A DNA stretch of 52,492 nt from a virus: positions 1-52,492 of the IMG/VR virus record IMGVR_UViG_3300046558_000096; one strand, 5' to 3'. Positions 7,832-15,901 of the stretch are shown here, piece after piece; within the stretch, counting starts at the first letter, position 1, and each line of letters opens with the position of its first letter. The notes beneath the pieces were generated by a model, which saw nothing but the letters and a program-made list of their open reading frames with translations, ran no database searches and was not told the DNA's origin. A program made the translations under genes and the position numbers.

Positions 7832-8877
7832 AATTCATCAAATGGTGGCAGAAGTATTTCCTGTTCATGGCTGACGGTGACGAGGGCGGCGGCGGTGCGG
7901 CTGGTGGTGATGGCGGTGCCGGCGGCGCTGCCGTGGTAGATGCTGGCGGTGAAGGCGGTGGTGAAGGCGGCGCGGCCGCACCAGCTGCTGCTGCTGCGCC
8001 TGCTGCGAAAGCTGGCGATCCACCGGCTGGCGATGGCAAAGCAGCGCCAGCCGCAGGCGCGGGCAAGGGCACTGAGGGCGGCTACTGGCCCGACGACTGG
8101 CGCACCCGCACCGCCAAGGGTGACGCCAAGCTGGAAGCGCGCTTGTCCCGCTACGCCAGCCCGGAGGCCGTGGCTACCGCCCTGATCGCGGCGCAGAACC
8201 GCATCAGTTCGGGTGAGCTGAAAACCCAGCTGGGCAAGAACCCATCGGCCGAGGAACTGACCGCGTGGCGCGCCGAGCAGGGCATCCCGGACGCACCCGA
8301 GAAGTACGACCTGGACCTGGGCGGCGGCTTTGTCATCGGCGATGACGACAAGCCGCTGGTGGCTGAGTTCCTCAAGGCTGCGCACGGCAGCAACCAGACG
8401 CCAGATCAGGTCAAGGCCTCGCTGCGCGCCTACTACGCCGTCAACGAGCAGATCACCGCCGAGCGGGCCGACAACGACCGCCGCATCCAGGAGGACGCCA
8501 CCGAGACGCTGCGCTCCGAATGGGGTCCGGACTTCCGCCGCAATATCACGCTGGTGCACAACCTGCTGGACGTGACCACGTCGCCCGAAGTCAAGCAGGC
8601 CTTCCTGGGCGGCCGGCTGGCGGATGGCACGCCTATCGGCAGCTCGCCCGAGGCGTTGAAGATGCTGCTGGGACTGGCGCTGGTCAACAACCCGAGCGCC
8701 ACCGTGGTGCCCGGTGCCACCGGCGGAAACCAGGCCGAGAAGGTAGACGAGGCCATCGAGACCATTGAGAAGGTCATGCGCACCAATCGCACGGCCTACA
8801 ACAAGGACGAAAAAATGCAGGCGCGCTACCGCGAGCTGCTGACCGTTCGGGAATCGCTTAACAAGCGAAAAACGTAA
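7828..8877 (+). CDS. Capsid scaffolding/assembly protein
   Basis: The 349-residue protein starts at ATG 7828 with a strong GAGGAGG site. Residues 13-80 are Gly/Ala/Asp low complexity, then YWPDDWR (about 85-91), a helical middle (TLRSEWGPDFRRNI) and a charged helical C-terminus ending in NKRKT. This is the usual build of podovirus scaffolds, which fill the prohead, shape it through their basic C-terminal helix and then leave. The position before the capsid gene fits. ATG 7867 is an alternative start. Confidence 0.8.
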   Translation: MKFIKWWQKYFLFMADGDEGGGGAAGGDGGAGGAAVVDAGGEGGGEGGAAAPAAAAAPAAKAGDPPAGDGKAAPAAGAGKGTEGGYWPDDWRTRTAKGDAKLEARLSRYASPEAVATALIAAQNRISSGELKTQLGKNPSAEELTAWRAEQGIPDAPEKYDLDLGGGFVIGDDDKPLVAEFLKAAHGSNQTPDQVKASLRAYYAVNEQITAERADNDRRIQEDATETLRSEWGPDFRRNITLVHNLLDVTTSPEVKQAFLGGRLADGTPIGSSPEALKMLLGLALVNNPSATVVPGATGGNQAEKVDEAIETIEKVMRTNRTAYNKDEKMQARYRELLTVRESLNKRKT

Positions 8878-8901
8878 CACTCACAACCAAGGGGCAATAG
8901 C

Positions 8902-9681
8902 ATGAGGCACGCATACGGCGACACCACCGGCGATCTATCCGCAGACATCATCCTGGGCCTGGTTCCAGGGGTATCGCGCGTAGCCGTGCTAGGGATCAGG
9001 ACTATTGCCACCGCCATTTCCACGCCGGCGGCCGAGGCGCATATCTGGGGCGGTGCTGCCGCCACCTACCCGTTGCCGACCGCTGCCGTGGCCTTGGAGG
9101 CGGTGTCGGATAGTGCGTCGGATACTGCCGCCGGCGTCGGCATGCAGGCGCTGGCGTTCGGCGGGTTGGACGCAAATTACGCAACCGTGGCGGCCACAGT
9201 CCAGATGAACGGGCTGACGCCAGTCGCATTGCCGACGGCATTCCGCATCAATTCGGCAGTGAATGTCAATGTCACGCCGACTACTGGCACGCAGCGCAAC
9301 GTCGGCACCATCACCATCCGCGATGCAGGCGGCGGCACCGTTCGCGCGATTATCCTGCCCGATGCCGGCACACTGCAGCAGGCCATCTACACCGTGCCAG
9401 CCGGTTTCAATTTCCTGATGCATTCCTTCGAAGGGCAGATCCTATCATCCGGTGGCGCCTCCGCGCGCGGCGCCGACTTCGCGCTGATATTCCGGCGGCC
9501 GCAGGGCAATGCCATCAAGCCGCGCCGCCTGGGCTGCACCGATGTCCAGCCGGCAGTGATCGATGCCAAGACGCGCATCTTGGTCCCGGAGAAGAACGAT
9601 TTCATCGTGAGCTGCGTCTACACCAGCAACAATGCTATGTCGGTGGGTGCCTCTTTTGAGGGCCACTTATACCGCGCGTAG
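8902..9681 (+). CDS. Virion structural protein (259 aa)
   Basis: It starts at ATG 8902 after AAGGGG. The protein has HIWGGAAATYPLP, LEAVSDSASDTAAG, ALAFGGLDANY and a set of beta strands (RNVGTITIRDAGGGTVRAIILPDAG, of which only short parts are typical). This is a recurrent family of phage structural proteins seen in many podo- and myovirus genomes, with a predicted all-beta fold. It is probably exposed on the capsid or is a fibre-base component. No enzymatic residues are seen. It is the last gene before the capsid promoter. Confidence 0.6.
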   Translation: MRHAYGDTTGDLSADIILGLVPGVSRVAVLGIRTIATAISTPAAEAHIWGGAAATYPLPTAAVALEAVSDSASDTAAGVGMQALAFGGLDANYATVAATVQMNGLTPVALPTAFRINSAVNVNVTPTTGTQRNVGTITIRDAGGGTVRAIILPDAGTLQQAIYTVPAGFNFLMHSFEGQILSSGGASARGADFALIFRRPQGNAIKPRRLGCTDVQPAVIDAKTRILVPEKNDFIVSCVYTSNNAMSVGASFEGHLYRA

Positions 9682-9702
9682 GATAAATGCAAGCTATAAA
9701 AG

Positions 9703-9731
9703 TTGCATAACAATAAAATGCAGTAGATAAT
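9703..9731 (+). promoter_or_regulatory. Sigma70-like promoter of the capsid gene
   Basis: TTGCAT (9703-9708) and GATAAT (9726-9731) are separated by exactly 17 bp, close to the host housekeeping consensus. It lies in a relatively A+T-rich pocket of an otherwise GC-rich genome and would start RNA near 9738, about 150 bases before the capsid start. Confidence 0.65.
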
Positions 9732-9887
9732 GCCTAGGCAGCGGCTAGTTTAGCGCTAGATAGGCAGTAGTCACCAGCAGCGAGGCCCCAAGTATGGCGG
9801 GCTCCGGCACCGCAAGGTCACCCCGGTAAATGCCAGATGGACACCCCAAGCGACGGTTAATCCCAATCGTTTTTAAGGAGTCCCATC
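9731..9887 (+). ncRNA. Structured leader of the capsid gene
   Basis: This is a 206-base gap without a gene. Three hairpins can be drawn. The first is TGCCTA (9731-9736) with TAGGCA (9761-9766), enclosing CTAG (9745-9748) with CTAG (9756-9759). The second is CGAGGCCC (9781-9788) with GGGCTCCG (9799-9806). The third is ACCG (9809-9812) with CGGT (9824-9827), flanked by GGC/GCC. A ribosome site AAGGAG precedes the GTG start. I do not recognise a known riboswitch. It may protect capsid mRNA or control its translation. Confidence 0.4.
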
Positions 9888-10739
9888 GTGGCTGATACCG
9901 CATTCCAGATTCAATATCGACAAGAGTTCATCCAGGCGTTCGAACAGCACCAGACGCTGCTGCGCGAAACCGTCACCACCGAAGCCGTGATCAAGGGCCA
10001 GCAGGCCGTGTTCCTGGTCTCCGGTTCCGGTGCCGCCGCCGCCGTCACGCGCGGCATCAACGGCCGCATTCCGGCGCGCTCGGATAGCAACACACAGAAC
10101 ACCTGCACGCTGACCGAATGGCACGATCTGGTCCGCAAGACCGGTTTCAACGTGTTCGCGTCGCAGGGCAATCAGCGTTCCATCATGCAGATGACGACCA
10201 TGGCCGTGATCAACCGCCAGATCGACTCGCTGATCATCAACGAGCTGGCCACCGGCACCGTCGCCATCGGCGCCGCCGGGACTATCCCGAACGTATCGCT
10301 GTTCCAGAATGGCCGCGTCAAGCTGTCCAACGCATCGGTCCCATGGGATTCGAACGTCACGCTGCTGTGCCAGCCGTCCTTCCTGGCGTACATGGAGCAG
10401 GCCACCGAGTTCGCCAATGCTCAATACGTGGACATCCGTCCCTACGCGGGTCAGGACAATCCGTCGTGGAAAGACAAGCCAATGGCCTACCGCTGGCGCA
10501 ACTGCCTGCTGGTCGAACACCCGAACCTGCCAGGTAAGGGCACGTCCAGCGAGAAGTCGTTCCTGTACCACAAGACGGCCATCGGCCATGCCATGGACAC
10601 CGCCGGCGTCGAGTCGCCAGTGGGCTACGACGAGGAGCAGAGCTACTCCTGGGCGCGCTGCTCGGCCTTCATGGGCGCCAAGCTCCTGCAGAACACCGGC
10701 GTCGTGGTTATAACTCATGATGGTTCCGCATACGCTTAA
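9888..10739 (+). CDS. Major capsid protein
   Basis: The 283-residue protein starts with GTG 9888 behind AAGGAG. It opens with a helical N-arm (FQIQYRQEFIQAFEQHQTLLR), then a beta-rich body with RGINGRIPARSD, TLTEWHDLVRKTGFNVFASQGNQR-type segments and ALSNASVPW-type strands typical of the capsid family in podoviruses of this build. It follows the scaffold gene and has its own promoter, as expected of the most abundant virion protein. No head-maturation protease gene was seen. The family is inferred from context and size more than from a unique motif. Confidence 0.8.
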   Translation: MADTAFQIQYRQEFIQAFEQHQTLLRETVTTEAVIKGQQAVFLVSGSGAAAAVTRGINGRIPARSDSNTQNTCTLTEWHDLVRKTGFNVFASQGNQRSIMQMTTMAVINRQIDSLIINELATGTVAIGAAGTIPNVSLFQNGRVKLSNASVPWDSNVTLLCQPSFLAYMEQATEFANAQYVDIRPYAGQDNPSWKDKPMAYRWRNCLLVEHPNLPGKGTSSEKSFLYHKTAIGHAMDTAGVESPVGYDEEQSYSWARCSAFMGAKLLQNTGVVVITHDGSAYA

Positions 10740-10763
10740 TTAACTTTCGAAGGAGTCATCACC

Positions 10764-11081
10764 ATGGCTGCACTTTACGTAGGCACCACGGCGGCGAGCA
10801 GCATCGCCAATCCGCCATATCAACTGCTGGACACGCTCAGCGGGCAGGGCAACCGCCCGGCACCCGGCAGCGCGCTGTGGGGCTACTGCTCCACCAACAC
10901 TTCGACCGAGGTCACCACGGCCAACTTCTTCACCGATGGTCAGGCACTGGGCATGAGCGCCGGCGACATCATCTTCGTCAACTACTGCACCAGCCTGGGC
11001 TCGACGTCGATCATCCCGTACATGGGAACCATCGGCGCCGTGTCCACTAACGGTGCCACGCTGCACACGCTGACGTCGTAA
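10764..11081 (+). CDS. Small virion protein after the capsid gene
   Basis: It starts at ATG 10764 behind GAAGGAG. The 105-residue product is Ser/Thr/Gly-rich with ALWGYCSTNTSTEV, FFTDGQALGMSAGDIIFV and a short beta C-terminus. Proteins of this kind regularly follow the capsid gene in related phages and are probably decoration or head-completion proteins. No catalytic motif is present. A strong terminator 27 bases downstream closes this two-gene unit. Confidence 0.55.
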   Translation: MAALYVGTTAASSIANPPYQLLDTLSGQGNRPAPGSALWGYCSTNTSTEVTTANFFTDGQALGMSAGDIIFVNYCTSLGSTSIIPYMGTIGAVSTNGATLHTLTS

Positions 11082-11107
11082 TCCATCACGACAATCAGCG
11101 ACAACGT

Positions 11108-11131
11108 GAGGGGCTTCGGCCCCTCTTTTTT
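11108..11131 (+). terminator. Intrinsic terminator after the capsid unit
   Basis: GAGGGGC, loop TTCG and GCCCCTC, followed by six T. It is a perfect 7-bp GC-rich stem with a stable UUCG loop. It ends the capsid transcript and would boost capsid over downstream tail genes. Confidence 0.92.
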
Positions 11132-11150
11132 AAACTCTGAGGAGAGTAAA

Positions 11151-11603
11151 TTGGAACAGCAAAAACCGAAGCGCGACCTGGTCTTGACCCCCGGCCGCAT
11201 GGCCCTGGCCGAGCACTGGCGCCAGGACTGGTGCATCAACGCAGAAGGCGGCACTACGCCGGAAGACATTACCAAGTCGGGCTACTTCGCCCACGTGGCC
11301 GAAATGCTCAAACCCTACGATCACATCGAAGTGCGCAGCGAAGACGGCGCATGGATGGCGCGCCTGATCGTGATCAACGCCGACCGCAACTGGGCCCACG
11401 TCAAGATGCTGGACTTCTTCGAACTGGCCGAAGGCGGCACCGATGTCGAAGCAGCGGCGAAAAAGAACTCCGTGGAATTCAAAGGACCGCATCACAAGTG
11501 GTCGGTGATCCGCCTGGTGGACGGCGAGAAGATCAAGACCGGCTGCGCCAGCCGCGATGAGGCGACCACCTGGATGAACGAATACGAGAAAGTGGCAGGC
11601 TAA
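11151..11603 (+). CDS. Conserved hypothetical virion-region protein (150 aa)
   Basis: A TTG at 11151 follows GAGGAG by six bases. An upstream GTG (11106) lies in the terminator hairpin and is rejected. The product has an N-terminal basic helix, then GYFAHVAEMLKPYDHIEV, AWMARLIVINADRNWAHV and a C-terminal helical clamp (KWSVIRLVDGEKI.TGCASRDEA). The last part resembles small beta-beta-alpha modules found in many phage proteins. The function is unknown. It lies between capsid and tail-tube genes and overlaps neither. Confidence 0.5.
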   Translation: MEQQKPKRDLVLTPGRMALAEHWRQDWCINAEGGTTPEDITKSGYFAHVAEMLKPYDHIEVRSEDGAWMARLIVINADRNWAHVKMLDFFELAEGGTDVEAAAKKNSVEFKGPHHKWSVIRLVDGEKIKTGCASRDEATTWMNEYEKVAG

Positions 11604-11604
11604 A

Positions 11605-12249
11605 ATGACGACCCAGCTCACGCTCTATAACGATGCGCTCCTGCTATGTGGCGAGCGCTTCCTGGTCTCGCTGGCTGAGGAGCGTGAGCCGCGGCGCCTG
11701 CTGGATCAAGCCTGGTCCAGCAATGCCGTCAAGACCTGCCTGGAAGAAGGCCAATGGTTCTTCGCCATGCGCACCATCCAGATCGATTACGACACCGCCG
11801 TCGAGCCCTCCTTCGGCTACAACCGAGCCTTCCAGAAGCCGATCGACTGGGCCGTGACATGCGGTCTATGCTCGGACGAGTTCTTCCGCACGCCGCTGAC
11901 GCAGTACACCGACGAGGCCGGCTACTGGTACGCGACACTGGACACGATCTACGTGCGCTATGTGTCCAGTGACGTCACCTACGGCCTGGACATGAACAAG
12001 TGGCCCGAGACCTTCCGCGAACTGGTGGCCGCGCACCTGGCGACTAAGATCGTGCTGAAAATCACCAACGACGAAAACAAGCTGCGGGTATTGGAGCAAA
12101 TAAAAAAGGACTGCCTGCTGAAAGCGAAGAATGCTTCCGCCATGGCCGGCCCGTCACTGACGCCAGCGCAAGGCAACTGGTCTCGCGCCCGCACGCGCTT
12201 CAGCGGGCGCTTTGACCGTGGCAACATCAGCGGCAACCTGATCGGATAA
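11605..12249 (+). CDS. Tail tubular protein A (T7 gp11-like adaptor)
   Basis: The 214-residue protein begins TLYNDALLLCGE, then LLDQAWSSNAVKTCLEEGQWFFAM, PIDWAV and YVSSDVTYGLDMNKWPETFRELVAAHLA, all hallmarks of the podovirus gp11-type adaptor. This ring binds under the connector and links it to the nozzle. The C-terminus is basic (RARTRFSGRFDR). It is followed after three bases by the nozzle gene, the standard order. Confidence 0.88.
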   Translation: MTTQLTLYNDALLLCGERFLVSLAEEREPRRLLDQAWSSNAVKTCLEEGQWFFAMRTIQIDYDTAVEPSFGYNRAFQKPIDWAVTCGLCSDEFFRTPLTQYTDEAGYWYATLDTIYVRYVSSDVTYGLDMNKWPETFRELVAAHLATKIVLKITNDENKLRVLEQIKKDCLLKAKNASAMAGPSLTPAQGNWSRARTRFSGRFDRGNISGNLIG

Positions 12250-12252
12250 GAC

Positions 12253-14973
12253 ATGGCACGCCCGCTCCTCAGCCTGCTCTCGTTTAACCGTGGACTGATC
12301 GACCGGCGTGGCCTGGCGCGAGTGGACATCAAGCGCACGGCGCTGTCCGCGCAGATCATGACCAACTGGATGCCGCGCGTGCTGGGCTCCATGTCGATCC
12401 GGCCCGGTCTGAAGTATATCGGCGCCACGCTGGGCAATGCGGCCGCGCGCTTCCTGCCGTTTGTTTTTTCCACCACCGATACGGCGCTGATCGAATTTAC
12501 CAATACCGTCTTTCGCGTGTGGGTAGCCGATGCGCTGGTCACGCGCGTGGCTGTTGCCACCACCGTCACGAACGGGACATTTCCTACGGATCTGTCTGGC
12601 TGGACCGACAACAGCACGCTTGGTGGCGTGACTACATGGTCGGCACCGAATTTCATGCAGCTGGTCAGCGATGGCACAGCAACCGCTATCCGCGATCAGC
12701 AGGTGTCGGTATCCGGCGCCGACATCAACAAGGAACATGCACTGCGCATCGTGATCGCGCGCGGCCCGGTGACGCTGCGCGTTGGCTCGGCGCTAGGCGA
12801 CGATAGCTACATCAGCGAGACGGTGCTGAACACCGGCACCCATTCGCTGGCCTTGATCCCTGGTGGCAACATCTTCATCCGTTTCCTGTCCCAACAAATT
12901 CCGAAGGTATGGGTGAGCCAGTGCACGATTGAGGCGGCCGGCGTGATGTCGCTGCCCACGCCCTACCTAAGCACGGACCTGGGCGCTATCCGCAGCGACC
13001 AGTCGGCAGACGTACTGTTCATCGCCTGCTTTGGCTACCAGCAGCGCCGGATTGAGCGCCGCGGCAAACATTCGTGGTCCATCGTTGCCTATACCGCGCC
13101 AGATGGTCCCTTCCGCGTGCAGAACACCACCAACAATACGCTCGCGTCCAGCGGGTTGACCGGCAATGTCACGCTGACCGCATCCGTACCCACCTTCAAG
13201 GCGACCCATGTCGGCGCGATATTCAGCCTGACATCGAATGGACAGAACGTGTTTAGAAGTATCTCCGCGCAAAACGTGTGGAGCAATCCGATTGCCGTTA
13301 CCGGCACCAGCTTTGACCGCAATGTCGCCATCGGGATCAGTGGCACCTTCGTAGCGACCGTATCGCTGCAGCGATCCATCGGCTCGGATGCTGGTCCGTG
13401 GGTGGACCTGGCGACACCGACCTGGACAACCGAGATAGCCGCCAGCTTTAACGACACCCTCAACAACCAACTGATCTACTACCGGATCGGCATCAAGACC
13501 GGCAATTACACCAGCGGCACGGCGGACGTTGCGATGTCAATCGCCACTGGTTCAATCACTGGCGTGGCGCGTGTGACGGATTTCACGTCGAGCACGGTGG
13601 TGTCTGCCGAAGTTCTCACCGCCTTTGGTGCCAACTCTGGCGCTACTGTTGATTGGGCCGAGGGGGCCTGGTCTGATGCCCGCGGCTGGCCGAGCAGCGT
13701 GGCCTTCCATGAGGGGCGTTTGTGGTGGGCTGGCAAGGGCAACGTGTGGGCATCGATATCGGATGCCTACAACAGTTTCGACGCCAATCTGGTGGGCGAC
13801 GCCGGTACGATTTCACGCTCCATAGGCTCTGGCCCGGTGGATACGATCAACTGGCTCATGAGCCTGCAGCGCCTGATGATGGGCGCGCAAGGGTCCGAGT
13901 TCACGATTTCATCGACCGCATTGGGCGAGACGGTCACGCCCACCAATTTCAACCTCCGCGCCGGCAGCACGCAGGGCAGTGGCGGCATCCGCCCGGTGAA
14001 GGTGGATCAGCATGGCGTGTTCGTCAATCGCACTGGCATCCGGGTGTTTGAGCTGGCCGCCGGCAGCAACTACCCGTTCTATGACTACGTGGCCAGCGAC
14101 ATGATGGCGGTAGTCCCGGAACTGGGCCGTCCCGGTATCGTGCGCCTGGATGTGCAGCGCCAGCCGGATACGCGCATTCATTGCGTGCGCTCTGACGGCG
14201 TTGCCATCGTGGCCGTGTCCGATAAGGACGAGGATGTTCTGGCATGGGTGCAGGTGCAGACGGATGGCGTGATCGAGGACGTGGTAACGTTGCCGGCTTT
14301 GGTCGGCGATATTGACGATCAGGTCTACTACGTCGTGAACCGCACCATCAATGGTTCCACCGTGCGTTATCTGGAGAAGTGGGCGCAGGAGATCAACTGC
14401 CGCGGCGACCAGGCGCTGTGCGATCTGGCCGACTCCTACATAAGTCAGACCTTCGGCAGCCCGGTTACGGTGGTCACCGGCCTGGGCACGCTGGAAGGCC
14501 GCCAGGTGGTCGTGTGGGCCGATGGTGCCGATGTTGGCACCGACGACAGCGTGACGCCCTGGGTGCAGCGTTACACCGTATCCGGCGGCCAGATCACACT
14601 GGCAGCGCCGGCCACGAATATTGTGGTCGGGCTAGCCTATACGGCGCAGTTCCAGAGCACCAAGCTGGGCGAGGCCACGCAGGATGTACCGAGCCCGCTC
14701 AACGCGCAGAAGAAAATCAACCATCTGGGCCTGATCATGGCCGATGTGCACACCAAGGGCGTGCGCTACGGCGCCGACTTCGATCACCTGGACGACCTGC
14801 CCAGCCACATCAACGGCGTGGATACCGGCCAGCTGGTGCTCGCCGACTACGACGAGAACCCAAGCGAATTCCCCGGCATCTGGGACACCGATTCACGGCT
14901 TTGCCTGCAGGCGCAGGCACCGCGCCCCTGCACGATGCTGGCCGCCACGCTGGACATGGAGCAATACAAGTGA
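12253..14973 (+). CDS. Tail tubular protein B (T7 gp12-like nozzle)
   Basis: The 906-residue protein starts with the typical nozzle N-terminus: FNRGLIDRRGLARVD, MTNWMPRVLGSMSIRPGLKYIG (RPG motif near residue 50) and FVFSTTDTALIEF. It also has RLWWAGKGNVWASISDAYNSFD and LMSLQRLMMGAQGSEFTIS further on, matching beta-propeller segments of gp12. It forms the lower tail through which DNA leaves. It is somewhat longer than T7 gp12 (about 794 aa), owing to an extra Ig-like/beta insert near residues 290-430. Confidence 0.88.
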   Translation: MARPLLSLLSFNRGLIDRRGLARVDIKRTALSAQIMTNWMPRVLGSMSIRPGLKYIGATLGNAAARFLPFVFSTTDTALIEFTNTVFRVWVADALVTRVAVATTVTNGTFPTDLSGWTDNSTLGGVTTWSAPNFMQLVSDGTATAIRDQQVSVSGADINKEHALRIVIARGPVTLRVGSALGDDSYISETVLNTGTHSLALIPGGNIFIRFLSQQIPKVWVSQCTIEAAGVMSLPTPYLSTDLGAIRSDQSADVLFIACFGYQQRRIERRGKHSWSIVAYTAPDGPFRVQNTTNNTLASSGLTGNVTLTASVPTFKATHVGAIFSLTSNGQNVFRSISAQNVWSNPIAVTGTSFDRNVAIGISGTFVATVSLQRSIGSDAGPWVDLATPTWTTEIAASFNDTLNNQLIYYRIGIKTGNYTSGTADVAMSIATGSITGVARVTDFTSSTVVSAEVLTAFGANSGATVDWAEGAWSDARGWPSSVAFHEGRLWWAGKGNVWASISDAYNSFDANLVGDAGTISRSIGSGPVDTINWLMSLQRLMMGAQGSEFTISSTALGETVTPTNFNLRAGSTQGSGGIRPVKVDQHGVFVNRTGIRVFELAAGSNYPFYDYVASDMMAVVPELGRPGIVRLDVQRQPDTRIHCVRSDGVAIVAVSDKDEDVLAWVQVQTDGVIEDVVTLPALVGDIDDQVYYVVNRTINGSTVRYLEKWAQEINCRGDQALCDLADSYISQTFGSPVTVVTGLGTLEGRQVVVWADGADVGTDDSVTPWVQRYTVSGGQITLAAPATNIVVGLAYTAQFQSTKLGEATQDVPSPLNAQKKINHLGLIMADVHTKGVRYGADFDHLDDLPSHINGVDTGQLVLADYDENPSEFPGIWDTDSRLCLQAQAPRPCTMLAATLDMEQYK

Positions 14974-15311
14974 GGATCGTCGACGCCACCGCCGCGCACC
15001 TGCGCGTCTTCTATCCGAACCAGCCCAAGACCTGCCGGGCCTGGGCGGTGGTCGATGGCGAGCGCCTGCTGGGCGTGTGCGGCTACTTCCGCGAGGGGCC
15101 GGGCAATGTGGTCTTTACCGAGATCGGCGACGAACTGCGCCGGCATCCGCGCCTGATCGTGCTGGCCGCGCGGCTGGTGCTGGCCGAGCTGCTGCGCAAG
15201 CGCCTGCCGGTGTTCGCCGTATGCGATCAGTCGGTCGCCGCCTCTGCAAACTTCCTGCGCCATTTCGGCTTCGCGCCAACACATAACGGGGTCTACCAAT
15301 GGCAAATATGA
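14970..15311 (+). CDS. GNAT-fold internal virion protein, T7 gp13-like
   Basis: GTG 14970 overlaps the nozzle stop. The 113-residue protein has a GNAT core: AWAVVDGERLLGVCGYF, RLIVLAARLVLAELLRKRL and a C-terminal ANFLRHFGFAPTHNGVYQW. Its place between the nozzle gene and two internal-protein genes equals that of T7 gp13, which is known to have a GNAT-like fold. The acetyl-CoA loop is poorly kept, so it may be structural. The next gene overlaps by 13 bases. Confidence 0.6.
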   Translation: MRIVDATAAHLRVFYPNQPKTCRAWAVVDGERLLGVCGYFREGPGNVVFTEIGDELRRHPRLIVLAARLVLAELLRKRLPVFAVCDQSVAASANFLRHFGFAPTHNGVYQWQI

Positions 15312-15901
15312 TGCAAAACATCGGGCAATCCGGCGCCTCCACCGGCACCGGCAGCCTAGGCGCGACCCTGGGCGTGGCCGGCACCTTCCTGTCGGCGATG
15401 GGCCAGCTGCAGGCCGGCGCCAGCCAGGCGGAAGTCGGGCGACACGCGCAGCAGCTGGCGCAGTTCCAGGCCGAGCAGCTGCGCCAGAACGCCGGCACCG
15501 ATGTGGCTGCCGCGCAGCGTTCGGCGGTGGACATTCAGCGCCAATCAGACTACGTCGCCTCACGCGCGCTGGCCGTGGCCGCTGCCAGCGGGGGCGGCGC
15601 CTCTGACCCGACCGTCATCAACCTGATTGCACGCACTGCCGGCGAGACGGCTTACCGCAAATCGGTGGCGCTGTACCAGGGCGACCAAGCCGCGCGCGCC
15701 GCCAACACGCAGGCCGATGCTACCGAATATGGCGGCGAGATAGCGGCGGCCAAAGGCAAGCAGGTCGCCGCTGCTTCCGACATCGGCGCGGCCACCACGC
15801 TGGTTAAGGGCGGCGCCTCGCTGTTCTCCAAATACGGTATGGGCGGCCCGGCGGTCGATTCCAGCGCCGTCTACTCTAACAATGACTGGCTGACCTCCTG
15901 A
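15299..15901 (+). CDS. Internal virion protein, T7 gp14-like
   Basis: The 200-residue protein is Ala/Gly/Gln-rich with a hydrophobic N-terminal helix (TLGVAGTFLSAMGQLQAGA) and long helices (AQLAQFQAEQLRQNAG, RSAVDIQRQSDYVASRALAVAAASGG). That composition and the neat place after a gp13-like gene match the ejected channel-forming protein gp14, which would sit in the host outer membrane after infection. Start and stop overlap both neighbours. Confidence 0.65.
   Translation: MANMMQNIGQSGASTGTGSLGATLGVAGTFLSAMGQLQAGASQAEVGRHAQQLAQFQAEQLRQNAGTDVAAAQRSAVDIQRQSDYVASRALAVAAASGGGASDPTVINLIARTAGETAYRKSVALYQGDQAARAANTQADATEYGGEIAAAKGKQVAAASDIGAATTLVKGGASLFSKYGMGGPAVDSSAVYSNNDWLTS

Noticed and set aside
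7771-8880. 369-codon minus-strand frame opposite the scaffold gene
   Set aside because: The plus-strand scaffold has a strong ribosome site and fits the context; the minus frame has no ribosome site and a low-complexity product.
9731-9887. Known riboswitch or ribozyme (HDV-like, twister) in the capsid leader
   Set aside because: Parts such as CGGTAAATG recalled HDV-like cores, but the required P2 partner strand and other conserved bases are absent.
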